A model generated the notes under the pieces. The model searched no databases, was not told the DNA's origin, and worked only from the letters and a program-made list of their open reading frames with translations. From positions 248,001-312,000 of the forward strand of contig NZ_JAJAFR010000004.1 in the NCBI RefSeq assembly GCF_020734105.1: a DNA stretch of 64,000 bases. Direction: 5' to 3'. The stretch's first letter is position 1. Every line of letters starts with the position of its first letter. This document shows, in pieces, positions 8,765 to 17,476 of the stretch. Position numbers and translations under genes: made by a program. The DNA is from Alkalihalobacillus deserti (GTDB taxonomy: Bacteria; Bacillota; Bacilli; Bacillales; Bacillaceae_D).

Positions 8765-9289
8765 ATGACGATGATGGAAGAACACTGTGAACAGGTGACA
8801 AAGAGCATTCGTTGTATGATTTTAACTGTAACAGATTCTTGTTCGTATGAAGATGACAAAAGTGGAGCACTCATTCGGTCAATGTTAGAGGAAAAAGGTC
8901 ATTGTGTGTCTGAATATCAAATTATAAATGCCGAATACAGTTTAATTCAGCACTGGATCAAAATCGCTGCGATACGCGCTGACGTTGATGCGATCCTGAT
9001 TACGGGTGGAACAGGTATTGCTCTACACGATACGACGCATGAAGCCGTTAGAGATAGTTTAGATAAAGAGATGCCAGGATTCGGGGAACTATTCCGTCAT
9101 TTAAGTTTTGTTGAAGAAATTGGAACAGCCGCAATCTTAAGCCGCGCGATTGCTGGAGTGCGAGACGGTAAAGCTATCTTCTCCATGCCAGGAGCAACAG
9201 GTGCTGTCAATTTAGCAATGAAACGAATTATTCTTCCAGAACTCGGCCATGTGATGAAAGAAATACTTATGGATAAAGTGAGAATATAG
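8765..9289 (+). CDS. moaB: MoaB/MogA-type molybdopterin biosynthesis protein
   Basis: 174 residues of the MoCF_biosynth fold. LTVTDSCSYEDDKSGALI at the N-terminus, the ITGGTGIALHDTTHEAV motif that binds the pterin substrate, and the SMPGATGAVNLAM segment. Family members adenylylate molybdopterin or are close homologues of those that do; in Bacillus the usual name is MoaB. RBS GAGGAGG upstream. No other molybdenum cofactor genes are nearby, and B. subtilis has no such gene between minD and spoIVFA, so it looks inserted. Confidence 0.88.
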   Translation: MTMMEEHCEQVTKSIRCMILTVTDSCSYEDDKSGALIRSMLEEKGHCVSEYQIINAEYSLIQHWIKIAAIRADVDAILITGGTGIALHDTTHEAVRDSLDKEMPGFGELFRHLSFVEEIGTAAILSRAIAGVRDGKAIFSMPGATGAVNLAMKRIILPELGHVMKEILMDKVRI

Positions 9290-9302
9290 ATTTAGGGAAT
9301 TT

Positions 9303-9473
9303 AAAAAAGGGTGATCTTAGAAACCCCTATAAAGGTAAAAACCTACCTTTTTCAGGGACCTCTGATCTTGCCCTTTTTTAATTTTTTCGAAGCAATGAGC
9401 GTATACTGTAAAGATCTTAAGCCTACTCTAAGCAGGTTTCTCAGAGTAGGCTTGCAGTGAACGGAGTCATTGC
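9303..9473 (+). repeat. Terminator hairpin plus dispersed repeat, copy B
   Basis: 9303-9380 is a nested stem (AAAAAGGGTGATCTTAG with its complement near 9365-9379; inner AAAGGT/ACCTTT) ending in a T-run, so it terminates the MoaB-like gene. It is followed by the repeat element 9389-9473, beginning GAAGCAATGAGCG, with central stem CCTACTCT/AGAGTAGG and ending GAGTCATTGC. Confidence 0.75.
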
Positions 9474-9599
9474 CGCAGGAATTTTAACAAGAATAAATTG
9501 AGGAGAGAGTAAAAAGTAGCTTAACTTAGACGGCACCCCTAAAAGTTGATGTTGAAAAACCCACAGCTGGGCAACATTAATTTAACGGATGTTTTTTGA

Positions 9600-9840
9600 G
9601 TAAGCAAAAGGATGTCTTTAACAAATTAATGCTTGTTTCCAAGCGGACACAGAAGCTCTCATTTCCTTATAAACACTCATCTATGAAGGTTTAGCGGAAA
9701 CTGATTCCGGTATTTACCGAAAATCATTTCCTATGGACTAACCTTTCCTCTGATAACGGAACCTATGTCCGTTAACTTTCTAAACTGAACGTTTATGAAG
9801 AAATAACGGAATGTATGTCCGCTCACCTCCATGTTTATGC
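9600..9840. repeat. Cluster of short palindromes (CGGA...TCCG type)
   Basis: In a 460-bp gene-free stretch (9474-9932) there are related short palindromes: AACGGAACCTATGTCCGTT (about 9758-9776), AACGGAATGTATGTCCGCT, AGCGGAAACTGATTCCGGT and a looser AGCGGACACAGAAGCT. They look like degenerate copies of one small dispersed element. No ORF with coding character covers them. Confidence 0.5.
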
Positions 9841-9875
9841 TCCTTTTAGCTTTCAATCATTCACAATTCAACCCA

Positions 9876-9920
9876 AAAAGGGACTCCAGGAGACTAGTTT
9901 CCTATGAGATCCCTCTATCA
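9876..9920 (-). terminator. Terminator of the aldo/keto reductase gene (minus strand)
   Basis: On the minus strand AGGGATCTCATAGGA and TCCTGGAGTCCCT form a stem followed by TTTTT, 12 bp past the reductase stop codon. Confidence 0.75.
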
Positions 9921-9932
9921 GTCAAATACTAA

Positions 9933-10853
9933 TTACCTATGTTGCTCATACAAATTTTTTTTCGTCTGGTCTTTAATCCATTGAAGCTCAATCGTTGTCA
10001 GGTCCGCTGTGTGGAGTGCCTTTACGTTGTCGCGGACTTGAGTTGGACTACTTGCTCCTGCAACGACTGAGGCCACTACTGGAGAAGAAAGACAGTACTG
10101 AAGGGCGACTGCTTGCATAGGGCGGCCTTGTAATAGTTCTTTTTCAAAAGAAGAACGTAGTGATTGTAGTTCTTTATAAGAATATTGGAGGTAGCCCTTT
10201 TGTTGAATGGAATTCGACATCTGACTGAATGGACGGTTGGTAAGAATGCCTTTGGCAATTGGACCTCTTGCTACAACACTGATTTGATGTTCTTTCAGTA
10301 AAGGGAATACTTCTTCCGGTCGACGGTCTAGCAAACTGTATTGGATCATGATATTGATGATGGACGATCGCTTCACATATTCTCGGATGACATTTGGTCG
10401 AATCGAAGAAATACCGTAGTAGCGAATGACCCCTTCTTGCTTTAGCTCCTCAAATGCCTCAATCGTTTCATCAATATTGTCTTCAATGGTGCCACCGTGA
10501 AGTTGGTATAAGTCTATATAATCGGTTTGTAGTCGCCTCAAACTATCTTTTACTGCTGTTTGAATGTGTTTTTTTGATGGATCCCAACTCCAGCCGTCTT
10601 TTCCCTTTTCAAAACGATTACCCGTTTTTGTTGCGAGTATTAAATCTTGGCGCTTTCCCTTTAAAACTTTACCGATGATTTCTTCATTGAGCCCTTCATT
10701 GTATAAATCGGCTGTATCGAAGTAGTTAATCCCGCTGTCGAGGGCTGCTTCAATGGTTTTTTGGGCTTCGTGTACATCGGTCCCAAGGCTCATGCAACCT
10801 AGACTTAGTTCACTAACGTATAAATCTGATTTTCCAAGCTGGCGTTTGTTCAT
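9933..10853 (-). CDS. Aldo/keto reductase
   Basis: 306 residues from ATG 10853. NADPH-dependent (beta/alpha)8 oxidoreductase family. The N-terminal sheet LGKSDLYVSELSLGCMSLGT is followed by the catalytic Asp and Tyr in NYFDTADLYNEG, the catalytic Lys in LATKTGNRF and His in YQLHGGTIEDNI. The frame extends upstream to 10913, but the AAAGGA-ATG spacing and homology at MNKRQLGKSDL favour the shorter form. Substrate unknown. It is opposite to its neighbours and absent from this spot in B. subtilis, so an insertion into the minD-spoIVFA interval. Confidence 0.9.
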   Translation of the reverse strand: MNKRQLGKSDLYVSELSLGCMSLGTDVHEAQKTIEAALDSGINYFDTADLYNEGLNEEIIGKVLKGKRQDLILATKTGNRFEKGKDGWSWDPSKKHIQTAVKDSLRRLQTDYIDLYQLHGGTIEDNIDETIEAFEELKQEGVIRYYGISSIRPNVIREYVKRSSIINIMIQYSLLDRRPEEVFPLLKEHQISVVARGPIAKGILTNRPFSQMSNSIQQKGYLQYSYKELQSLRSSFEKELLQGRPMQAVALQYCLSSPVVASVVAGASSPTQVRDNVKALHTADLTTIELQWIKDQTKKNLYEQHR

Positions 10854-10956
10854 AAAAAACATCCTTTCTATTCTTTGAAATTTCGTGCTTCTCCTTCTAC
10901 ACGGGTTGAGCACACTACCATACTTATCACAGGATTAAACCCCTAATAAAAGACTA

Positions 10957-11166
10957 CGCGCAGTGCATAGAGTTGAAGGAAAACATACAAACCAACCTTT
11001 TTCCTTTACTCTAGTGTGTTGTAAAAAGACGGCACTGGCTCCGCACGCTGCGCGCCTCATAGGAGAAGCCCACTCCTATGAGGCTTAACCCCCAGCAGCG
11101 GCTCCGCTCAGTGCATAGAGTTGAAGGAAAAGGTACAAACCAACCTTTTTCCTTCAACTCTATCAT
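10957..11166 (-). repeat. Dispersed compound hairpin repeat, copy C (reverse) with two flanking hairpins
   Basis: 11032-11114 read on the minus strand matches copies A, B, D and E: it begins GCACTGAGCGGAGCC, has a central stem CTCATAGGAG/CTCCTATGAG and ends GCGGAGCCAGTGC. Both sides carry nearly the same hairpin, beginning GCATAGAGTTGAAGGAAAA, with complementary TTTTTCCTT...ACTCT arms (about 10962-11013 and 11115-11165). The region lies between divergent genes. Confidence 0.75.
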
Positions 11167-11228
11167 ATTGCTAACGGACAAGTCATATGTTTAAGTATAC
11201 AAGCTTGTCAAAAAGGATGGGGAAGCGT

Positions 11229-12017
11229 ATGTCTAAAAATTTGAATAAAGTTAGGCGTAAGTTAGAAACGAGAAGACGTCAAATTAACCAGGACGTGAAA
11301 CAACGGGAACGGACTGTTCCGATGTTAATGAACCGACACGAAGAAGCCAGGGAGGAACCAGATTTCTATGTTCCAGCTGAATCCAACAAAGGGATACGAC
11401 CTGTGAAATCAGGTGACTTCTTTCTTTTTCGATTGATGGTGGCCGTTTGTTTGTTTTTAATGACAGCGATTTTATTTCAGTCGCAAGTTCCTCAAGCGGA
11501 AAGCGCTAAAAATTTAATCAAACAGACGTATGAGCAAGAGCTGCAATTCGCAGCCATTGCCAATTGGTACGAAAACCAATTTGGCCGTCCATTGGCACTT
11601 GTACCACTTAATCAAGATATAGCACAAGGAGATCCGAATGAGCAAGTTGAATTAGCTTATGCGATGCCTGTGTTAGGAACGATTAGTCAGGATTTTGATC
11701 AAGATGGTCGTGGCATTCTTGTTGAAACAGGCATGAACGCCAAAGTAGAAGCCGTAAAAGGAGGGCTTGTTAAAGCAGTTGGAAGAGCCGAAGACGAAAA
11801 CCTTGGCAAATCAGTTACCGTTGAGCACTATGATGGAACAGAAGCTGTCTACAGCATGCTCGATAAGGTTGAGGTTAATATGTATGATCATATTGAAGTA
11901 GGACACCTTATTGGCACAGTAACGGCCAACACCGAAGCGGAAAAAGGAATTTTCTATTTTGCCTTAAAGAAAGATGATCAATACATTAATCCAAGCGATG
12001 TATTAACGTTCGACTAA
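11229..12017 (+). CDS. spoIVFA: Stage IV sporulation protein FA (SpoIVFB regulator)
   Basis: 262 residues; B. subtilis SpoIVFA has 264. A basic cytoplasmic N-terminus is followed by a single membrane segment (about 70-90, LFRLMVAVCLFLMTAILF) and an M23/LytM-like outer domain (LGTISQDFDQDGRGILVETG, VEHYDGTEAVYSMLDK). The domain is degenerate, lacking the full zinc ligands, as known for SpoIVFA. It holds SpoIVFB inactive in the outer forespore membrane until SpoIVB cleaves it. I use ATG 11229 (GGATGGGG upstream, family length); in-frame ATG 11217 and 11187 are alternatives. spoIVFB starts immediately after the stop. Confidence 0.93.
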   Translation: MSKNLNKVRRKLETRRRQINQDVKQRERTVPMLMNRHEEAREEPDFYVPAESNKGIRPVKSGDFFLFRLMVAVCLFLMTAILFQSQVPQAESAKNLIKQTYEQELQFAAIANWYENQFGRPLALVPLNQDIAQGDPNEQVELAYAMPVLGTISQDFDQDGRGILVETGMNAKVEAVKGGLVKAVGRAEDENLGKSVTVEHYDGTEAVYSMLDKVEVNMYDHIEVGHLIGTVTANTEAEKGIFYFALKKDDQYINPSDVLTFD

Positions 12018-12878
12018 ATGAGAGATCTTTTACTGAAGATCAAAATTAATCCGCTGTTCTGGTTGGTTGTCGGCATAGGTGTCTTTACCGGGTATTTCAG
12101 AGAAGTTTTAATGATTTTTACAATCGTCTTCATTCATGAGATGGGACATGCGATTGCTGCGCATCGGTTTAAATGGCGAATTCATAAAATTGAGCTGTTG
12201 CCCTTTGGTGGTGTAGCAGAAGTGGAAGACGTCGGCAACCGCCCGTTTCATGAAGAATTAATTGTGATAGTAGCTGGCCCGCTTCAACATATATGGATGA
12301 TGCTCCTGTCTTATGTTCTTGTTCACTTTTCATTTTGGACTAGCACGGATCATCATCTTTTTATTTGGCATAATATCATGATTTTATGCTTTAACTTAAT
12401 CCCCGTTTTACCTCTTGATGGCGGAAGGCTTGTGCAATTATGGTGCACGTATCGTTTTCCCTATGTAGAGGCGTTAAAATACTCGCGTTGGGCTTCAGGA
12501 ACAGTCTTAGCTGTGATGATTTTATTAAGCGCGAACTGGTTTCCTTACCATTTGAATTTATGGGTGGTCTTAACGTTTTTGGTGCTAATGAACTATTTGG
12601 AATGGAAGCAGCGTTACTATCGGTATATGCGTTTTTTGATGGCGCGTCGATCGAGTACTTATGAGAATCATATGAGAGAAACCATTTTAGTTCGTGATTC
12701 AATTCCACTAAGAGAAGCAATGAAGCAAATTAAAAGAGGTCATTACCATATGTTTAACGTGTTTCAATTACAGACAGGTAAGTCGCTCATGATTGAAGAA
12801 AAAGAAATGCTGCAGCTCCTTTTTACAAAGAAAAAACCTCATGTTCCTCTTTCCTATTTTTTCTCTGGCCGACTCTAA
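12018..12878 (+). CDS. spoIVFB: Stage IV sporulation protein FB, site-2-type intramembrane metalloprotease
   Basis: 286 residues with about six membrane segments. The zinc motif HEMGH is at residues 40-44, and the third ligand lies in the NLIPVLPLDGGRL segment (about 120-132). A C-terminal CBS-like domain (about 215-280) senses ATP in B. subtilis. The enzyme cleaves pro-sigma-K in the mother cell. Its ATG directly follows the spoIVFA stop codon, so the two are co-translated. Confidence 0.97.
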   Translation: MRDLLLKIKINPLFWLVVGIGVFTGYFREVLMIFTIVFIHEMGHAIAAHRFKWRIHKIELLPFGGVAEVEDVGNRPFHEELIVIVAGPLQHIWMMLLSYVLVHFSFWTSTDHHLFIWHNIMILCFNLIPVLPLDGGRLVQLWCTYRFPYVEALKYSRWASGTVLAVMILLSANWFPYHLNLWVVLTFLVLMNYLEWKQRYYRYMRFLMARRSSTYENHMRETILVRDSIPLREAMKQIKRGHYHMFNVFQLQTGKSLMIEEKEMLQLLFTKKKPHVPLSYFFSGRL

Positions 12879-12954
12879 TCAACTCTGAAAACGACTTTTG
12901 ATATGGAAACTGTTACAATAGAGAAAAGATAACCAGGAAAAGGAGCTTTTCTTA

Positions 12955-14457
12955 GTGAAGAAAATTATTTTTAATATGGCGACAAGGGAAAGACGAGCGG
13001 CGGTTGTAGAAAACAACCGGGTTGTTGAATTAATGGTGGAGCGAACAATTGAAAATCGAATCGTTGGCAATGTCTACCGTGGTCGTGTCGTTAATGTGTT
13101 ACCTGGAATGCAAGCTGCATTTGTCGATATTGGAAGAGACAAAAATGGTTTTTTATATCGAGATGACCTGCTTTCCTTTCACCTATCTGAGGAAGAGGAA
13201 GAAAAGAAAAAGCAACGTAGTATTTCCGAGTTTGTTCGGCAAGGTGAAGAATTACTCGTTCAAGTCACAAAAGAAGGATTTGGAACAAAAGGACCTAGAC
13301 TTTCCGGCGTGATTTCGTTTCCAGGCCAATTTTTGGTTTACATGCCTGAAGGAAATTATGTTGGGGTTTCACGCCGCTTTTCCACGGAGAGCGAGCGTGA
13401 ACGCTGGCGTCAAATAGGAGAAGAGACGATTGAGGCAAAGGAAGGCGTGATCATCCGAACTTCCTGCGAAGGACAAGCTCCTGAAGTGATTAAGCAAGAG
13501 CTTCAGTTTTTAAGGAAGTGCTGGCAGGAAATCTGGAAGGATGAGAAAAGCCAGAAAGCACCTGCGCTCATTCATCAGGACACGGGATTAATCGAACGAA
13601 TCGTTCGTGATTTTTCTTATGCCGATCTTGATGAAATTGTTGTCGATCAACATGAGTCATACAAGATGCTGAAAGAGCTTTTAGAACCTTTTCCAAAGCT
13701 TCAAGCTGCGCTCACCCTTTATCGTGAAAAAGAGAATATCTTCTCTGCTTATGGGATTGAGAAAGAACTTGAACGTGCCCTGCGTCGACAAGTTTGGTTG
13801 AAGAACGGCGCCTATTTAATGATTGATCAAACAGAGGCATTAACTGTTATTGATGTGAACACAGGGAAGTTCACAGGCAAGACCGATCTCCATGACACGG
13901 TGCGGAAAACAAATAGTGAGGCAGCCAAGGAAATAGCGAAGCAGCTACGCTTGCGTGATATTTCTGGGATTATCGTCATTGATTTTATCGATATGAAGCG
14001 AGAGGAAGACCGCGCTCATGTTGTAGCTGTGTTTGAAAAAGCCTTGAAAAGTGATCGAACAAAAACCAATGTTCTTGGAATTACAGGGCTTGGTTTGCTT
14101 GAAATGACAAGGAAGAAAGTAAGACAAAACCTTCAGGCAAGCTTGTCTAAAACCTGTCCAACTTGTCAAGGTAAGGGAGCGGTGCTATCGGATGAAGCAC
14201 AAGCCTTTAAAATTGAGAGGCAGCTTTGGGAGCATAGGGGAATGGTAGAAGAAGCGCTTGTCCTTGAGTTACCTCCTGCTGTTGCAACCGTTTTATTTGG
14301 AGTAAAAAGTGAGCATTTAAAGCGGTTAGAGGAAGCTTTAGGTTTTCGGATTTTAGTGTATCCTAATAAAAAATTAAACGAAGAGAGTTATTCGATTCGT
14401 TATATTGGTGACATGGCCGAAGCAACCGCGCAGATAGAACGATTAAAAGCAAAATAG
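12955..14457 (+). CDS. rng: Ribonuclease G/E family endoribonuclease
   Basis: 500 residues. N-terminal S1 domain (about 38-130, GNVYRGRVVNVLPGMQAAFVDIG), catalytic DNase I-like part with the metal residues in LTVIDVNTGKFTG and IDFIDMKREEDR, and the zinc-link motif CPTCQGKG near 400. RNase G/E processes rRNA and mRNA from 5' monophosphate ends. B. subtilis lacks this enzyme and uses RNase Y, but some other Bacillaceae keep it next to rplU. GTG start with AAGGAGC upstream. Confidence 0.95.
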   Translation: MKKIIFNMATRERRAAVVENNRVVELMVERTIENRIVGNVYRGRVVNVLPGMQAAFVDIGRDKNGFLYRDDLLSFHLSEEEEEKKKQRSISEFVRQGEELLVQVTKEGFGTKGPRLSGVISFPGQFLVYMPEGNYVGVSRRFSTESERERWRQIGEETIEAKEGVIIRTSCEGQAPEVIKQELQFLRKCWQEIWKDEKSQKAPALIHQDTGLIERIVRDFSYADLDEIVVDQHESYKMLKELLEPFPKLQAALTLYREKENIFSAYGIEKELERALRRQVWLKNGAYLMIDQTEALTVIDVNTGKFTGKTDLHDTVRKTNSEAAKEIAKQLRLRDISGIIVIDFIDMKREEDRAHVVAVFEKALKSDRTKTNVLGITGLGLLEMTRKKVRQNLQASLSKTCPTCQGKGAVLSDEAQAFKIERQLWEHRGMVEEALVLELPPAVATVLFGVKSEHLKRLEEALGFRILVYPNKKLNEESYSIRYIGDMAEATAQIERLKAK

Positions 14458-14461
14458 TTGA

Positions 14462-14491
14462 TTGACAGTATCTAAGAAAATATGATATAAT
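14462..14491 (+). promoter_or_regulatory. Strong sigma-A promoter for rplU
   Basis: TTGACA at 14462-14467, an 18-bp spacer and TATAAT at 14486-14491, both perfect hexamers. Confidence 0.9.
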
Positions 14492-14498
14492 TTCGCTT

Positions 14499-14604
14499 GT
14501 TAGTTATTTGGTCGCACCCAAACAACTATAACCGCACAGAACAGGTTTTAAATGACTTTTGTCTACCTAGGATGGCGAGTCTGAGTATATGAGGAGGTGC
14601 AAGT
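14499..14604 (+). ncRNA. L21 ribosomal protein leader
   Basis: The about 100-nt leader between the promoter and rplU has the form of the known Bacillus L21 leader, an autoregulatory mRNA structure. It contains GGTCGCACC, ACCGCACAGAACAGG and a 3' part GGATGGCGAGTC running into the GAGGAGGTG ribosome binding site. Identification rests on position and remembered family pattern; covariance scoring was not done. Confidence 0.65.
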
Positions 14605-14913
14605 ATGTACGCAATTATTGAAACTGGTGGTAAGCAAATCAAAGTTCAAGAAGGCCAAGAAATCTACATCGAAAAATTAGACGCAGAAGCTGGTGAAACA
14701 GTTAGCTTCGATAACGTTTTATTCGTAGGTGGCGATGATGTTAAAGTTGGTGCTCCTTTCGTAGAAGGCGCTACTGTAACGGCGAAAGTTGAAAAACACG
14801 GTCGTCAAAAGAAAATCATCGTTTGGAAAATGAAAGCTAAGAAGAACTACCGTCGTAAGCAAGGTCATCGTCAACCTTACACGAAAGTGGTAATCGAAAA
14901 GATTAACGGCTAA
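14605..14913 (+). CDS. rplU: 50S ribosomal protein L21
   Basis: 102 residues, the standard length. [17 protein letters not shown] at the N-terminus and the [19 protein letters not shown] 23S rRNA-binding segment near the C-terminus. First gene of the rplU-prp-rpmA operon with a very strong RBS (GAGGAGGTG). Confidence 0.99.
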   Translation: MYAIIETGGKQIKVQEGQEIYIEKLDAEAGETVSFDNVLFVGGDDVKVGAPFVEGATVTAKVEKHGRQKKIIVWKMKAKKNYRRKQGHRQPYTKVVIEKING

Positions 14914-14916
14914 TCT

Positions 14917-15258
14917 ATGATTACGGTTGAGATTACACGTAACGACAAAATGAACATTGTCTCTTTTACGATGAGTGGACATGCAGACTCTGGTCCGTAT
15001 GGTCATGATCTCGTTTGTGCTGGAGCTTCAGCTGTTTCTTTTGGCTCTGTCAATGCAATTGCTGCACTTTGTGAAGTAGAGCTTGATATAGAGATGGAGG
15101 AGGATGGCGGCTTTCTCCGCTGTTATGTTCCAAACGGTTTGGATGATATAACATTTGAGAAAGTCCAGCTTCTTCTTAAAGGGATGTTAGTATCCCTCCA
15201 GTCGATCGCTGAAGAATACAGCAGTTATATTCAAATCAACGATATAATCGGGAGGTGA
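14917..15258 (+). CDS. prp: Ribosomal-processing cysteine protease Prp
   Basis: 113 residues. The catalytic pair is His22 in [12 protein letters not shown] and Cys34 in [12 protein letters not shown]. Prp (B. subtilis YsxB) removes the N-terminal extension of L27. It lies between rplU and rpmA, only 3 bp after the rplU stop, and its substrate extension is present in the next gene. Confidence 0.96.
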   Translation: MITVEITRNDKMNIVSFTMSGHADSGPYGHDLVCAGASAVSFGSVNAIAALCEVELDIEMEEDGGFLRCYVPNGLDDITFEKVQLLLKGMLVSLQSIAEEYSSYIQINDIIGR

Positions 15259-15263
15259 ATTCC

Positions 15264-15548
15264 ATGTTAAAAATGAACCTTCAATTTTTCGCATCGAAAA
15301 AAGGGGTAGGTAGTACAAAGAACGGTCGTGACTCAGAATCTAAGCGTCTAGGCGCTAAGCGTGCTGACGGTCAAGCTGTTACAGGCGGATCAATTCTAGT
15401 GCGCCAACGCGGAACACGCGTATATCCTGGTGTGAACGTAGGTAAAGGTGGAGACGATACACTATTTGCGAAAGTAGACGGCGTTGTGAAATACGAGCGT
15501 GTTGGTCGTGATCGCAAACAAGTGAGCGTATACCCTGCAGCTCAATAA
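15264..15548 (+). CDS. rpmA: 50S ribosomal protein L27 with cleavable N-terminal extension
   Basis: 94 residues from ATG 15264 (GGGAGGTG upstream). MLKMNLQFF is the extension cleaved by Prp before ASKKGVGS, a Firmicutes feature. The mature N-terminus reaches the peptidyl-transferase centre. In B. subtilis spo0B and obg come next; here they do not. Confidence 0.98.
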   Translation: MLKMNLQFFASKKGVGSTKNGRDSESKRLGAKRADGQAVTGGSILVRQRGTRVYPGVNVGKGGDDTLFAKVDGVVKYERVGRDRKQVSVYPAAQ

Positions 15549-15555
15549 TACTAGA

Positions 15556-15596
15556 AAAAGCTCTTTAGCGGCGGAAGCTGTTGAAGGGCTTTTTTG
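15556..15596 (+). terminator. Terminator of the rplU operon
   Basis: AAAGCTCTT pairs with AAGGGCTTT with inner AGC/GCT, followed by a T-run. Confidence 0.85.
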
Positions 15597-15808
15597 TTTG
15601 ATGAGCATGGTTGCGTTTTCTCGTGATTTGGAGTGATCATCTGTTTGCTTCCACTGCTAACTGCTACGGTAGAAATACGTTTATTAATGGAGAAAGTGTT
15701 TATACTGTATAAGGGATAGAGGGTAATTTTGACTTTTTACCTGATTAAGTTAGAAGACGAATGCCCACTTAATAGTTAAGAATTGGAGAAAAAGAAAGGA
15801 AGTTATGC

Positions 15809-15952
15809 GTGAGTAAAATAGAACGTGAAAAGATAAAGCGTTTGCGAGAATGTGTTGCTGACTCTAGTAACGAGCATGAACAAAAAAAATTAATGACAGA
15901 ATTAGCAATTCTAACAGAGCGTGAGCGGATTAATCAAAAGGAAAATCAGTAG
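15809..15952 (+). CDS. Small hypothetical protein (47 residues)
   Basis: GTG start with AAAGGAAG upstream. The product is highly charged and helical (IEREKIKRLRECV, HEQKKLMTELAIL), probably coiled coil, with no membrane segment. It stops 17 bp before the next gene and probably shares its transcript. I do not recognise the family. Bases 15597-15808 upstream show no gene. Confidence 0.55.
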   Translation: MSKIEREKIKRLRECVADSSNEHEQKKLMTELAILTERERINQKENQ

Positions 15953-15969
15953 ATAGGAGGGTGAGAAAG

Positions 15970-16704
15970 ATGAAATTAACAGTCGTTGGTTATTGGCACG
16001 GTTATCCCGAAAAAGGCGAGGCAACTTCTGGTTATCTACTTGAGGAGAACGATTTTAAACTATTAATTGATTGTGGCAGTGGTGTTCTTTCAAACCTACA
16101 CTCCTATTGCGCTTTAACCGACCTGGATGGCATCATTCTTTCTCATTATCATCATGACCATCTAGCCGACATTGGTGCTTATCAGTATGCGCGAATTATT
16201 AATAAAGGAATGGATGTCGATATGAAGGAGTCAACGATATATGGTCATAGCGACGATGAACAAGCTTTTGCTAAACTCGCCTATCAAAACGTCGTGAAAT
16301 CACAAGCTTATCAAGAGCAAACATCAAAAAATATTGGACCATTTACGTTTACATTTAAGAAAACAGATCATCCGGTTCCTTGTTATGCAATGAGAATAGA
16401 AAGCAAAGGAAAAACGATTGTCTATACAGCCGATTCAAGTTTCTTTCCTGAATTAGCCGAATTTGCAAATGGTGCAGATCTCCTTATTACGGAGTGTAGT
16501 GGATACAAAGGCGATCAGATTGCCGAGTTTGGTCATATGACGAGTGAGACAGCAGGGCAATTGGCAAAACAAGCAAAACCTATAAAGTTGGTTTTAAGTC
16601 ATCTCCCGCATAAGGGGAATCATGAACAACTACGTCAAGAAGTTGCTAAGCATTATACGGGTGAAGTGATCCTTGCGAGCTCAGGATTAACGTTCTCGCT
16701 CTAA
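15970..16704 (+). CDS. YhfI-like metallo-beta-lactamase-fold hydrolase
   Basis: 244 residues from ATG 15970 (TAGGAGGG upstream). Metal-binding motif SHYHHDHLADIG (the HxHxDH signature), further ligands in KTDHPVP, YTADSSFFPE and LSHLPHKGNH. The pattern resembles the RNase Z/MBL subgroup represented by B. subtilis YhfI, also 244 residues, whose substrate is not established. Intact and probably a metal-dependent phosphodiesterase or similar. Confidence 0.85.
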   Translation: MKLTVVGYWHGYPEKGEATSGYLLEENDFKLLIDCGSGVLSNLHSYCALTDLDGIILSHYHHDHLADIGAYQYARIINKGMDVDMKESTIYGHSDDEQAFAKLAYQNVVKSQAYQEQTSKNIGPFTFTFKKTDHPVPCYAMRIESKGKTIVYTADSSFFPELAEFANGADLLITECSGYKGDQIAEFGHMTSETAGQLAKQAKPIKLVLSHLPHKGNHEQLRQEVAKHYTGEVILASSGLTFSL

Positions 16705-17031
16705 GCATTGTGAGAATCGGTTGTGCGCCTCTCATCCTCGGATGTTAATAATAATTCGTTCTTTTAATAAGAAACCTACCTTCCTCGATAACAAAGGTAG
16801 TTACTTTTAACCTTAAGTAGACAAAATCATCGTTTACCGAGGGTTATATAAAGTATTTAATCACTAGGGGATATGTGCTATTTAATTTCTCCTCTGCTAC
16901 CACCTCTATTTAATCATAAGCAGCCACTAAACCTACCGTTTACAAACTTTAAACAAACCGAAAAAAACAAAGCTTTGAGTAAGCCCGAAGCTTTTGCCAT
17001 TCTCATAAGACATGTGATTATAAATAAACCA
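16705..17031 (+). other. Gene-free stretch with a terminator-like hairpin
   Basis: CTACCTT and AAGGTAG (about 16771-16800) form a hairpin that may terminate the preceding gene. Otherwise I see no gene. The frame open through here in phase with arsR starts well upstream of the arsR promoter and is not coding. Confidence 0.5.
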
Positions 17032-17061
17032 TTTACATATATAAGTATATGCTTATATAAT
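17032..17061 (+). promoter_or_regulatory. arsR promoter with overlapping palindromic operator
   Basis: TTTACA (17032-17037), 18-bp spacer, TATAAT (17056-17061). Between and over them lies an inverted repeat with arms ATATAAG (17039-17045) and CTTATAT (17052-17058), the size and placement of an ArsR-family operator. Confidence 0.8.
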
Positions 17062-17091
17062 AAAGCGAGATTAAAGAAAGGAATGACAAAC

Positions 17092-17445
17092 ATGAGCAAT
17101 ACGATTCCTTTGGTTGAGATTGATACAGCGGCTAAGGTATTAAAGCTTTTAGGTGATAAAACCCGTTTAGCGATGATGGCGATGTTGTCTGAAGATGAAT
17201 GCTGTGTCTGTGAATTTGTTGAACTGTTTGAAATGAGTCAGTCTTCTGTCAGCCAACATGTACGAAAGCTAAGAGATGTGGGTCTTGTTGAAGAAAAGAG
17301 GAAAGGTCAGTGGATCTTTTATCGTGTGAATCCGAACCATGAAACCTATCCATTGATAGAAGACTTACTGCAACACGTTCCTAGTCAAAAAGATAAACTA
17401 AAGGACTTAGAGCGCCGCGGCTTACGTGTTGCTTGTTGTGATTAA
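17092..17445 (+). CDS. arsR: Arsenical resistance repressor ArsR
   Basis: 117-residue winged-helix repressor. The metalloid-binding ECCVCEF motif is in the DNA-recognition region, just before the helix MSQSSVSQHVRKLRDVGLV. As(III)/Sb(III) binding at the Cys pair releases DNA. I start at ATG 17092 with GAAAGG about 10 bases before; ATG 17083 is also possible. Probably autoregulates the arsRBCDA operon through the palindrome just upstream. Confidence 0.93.
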   Translation: MSNTIPLVEIDTAAKVLKLLGDKTRLAMMAMLSEDECCVCEFVELFEMSQSSVSQHVRKLRDVGLVEEKRKGQWIFYRVNPNHETYPLIEDLLQHVPSQKDKLKDLERRGLRVACCD

Positions 17446-17476
17446 CGAATAGAAAGAAAAAGAGGAGTGGAGAAAC

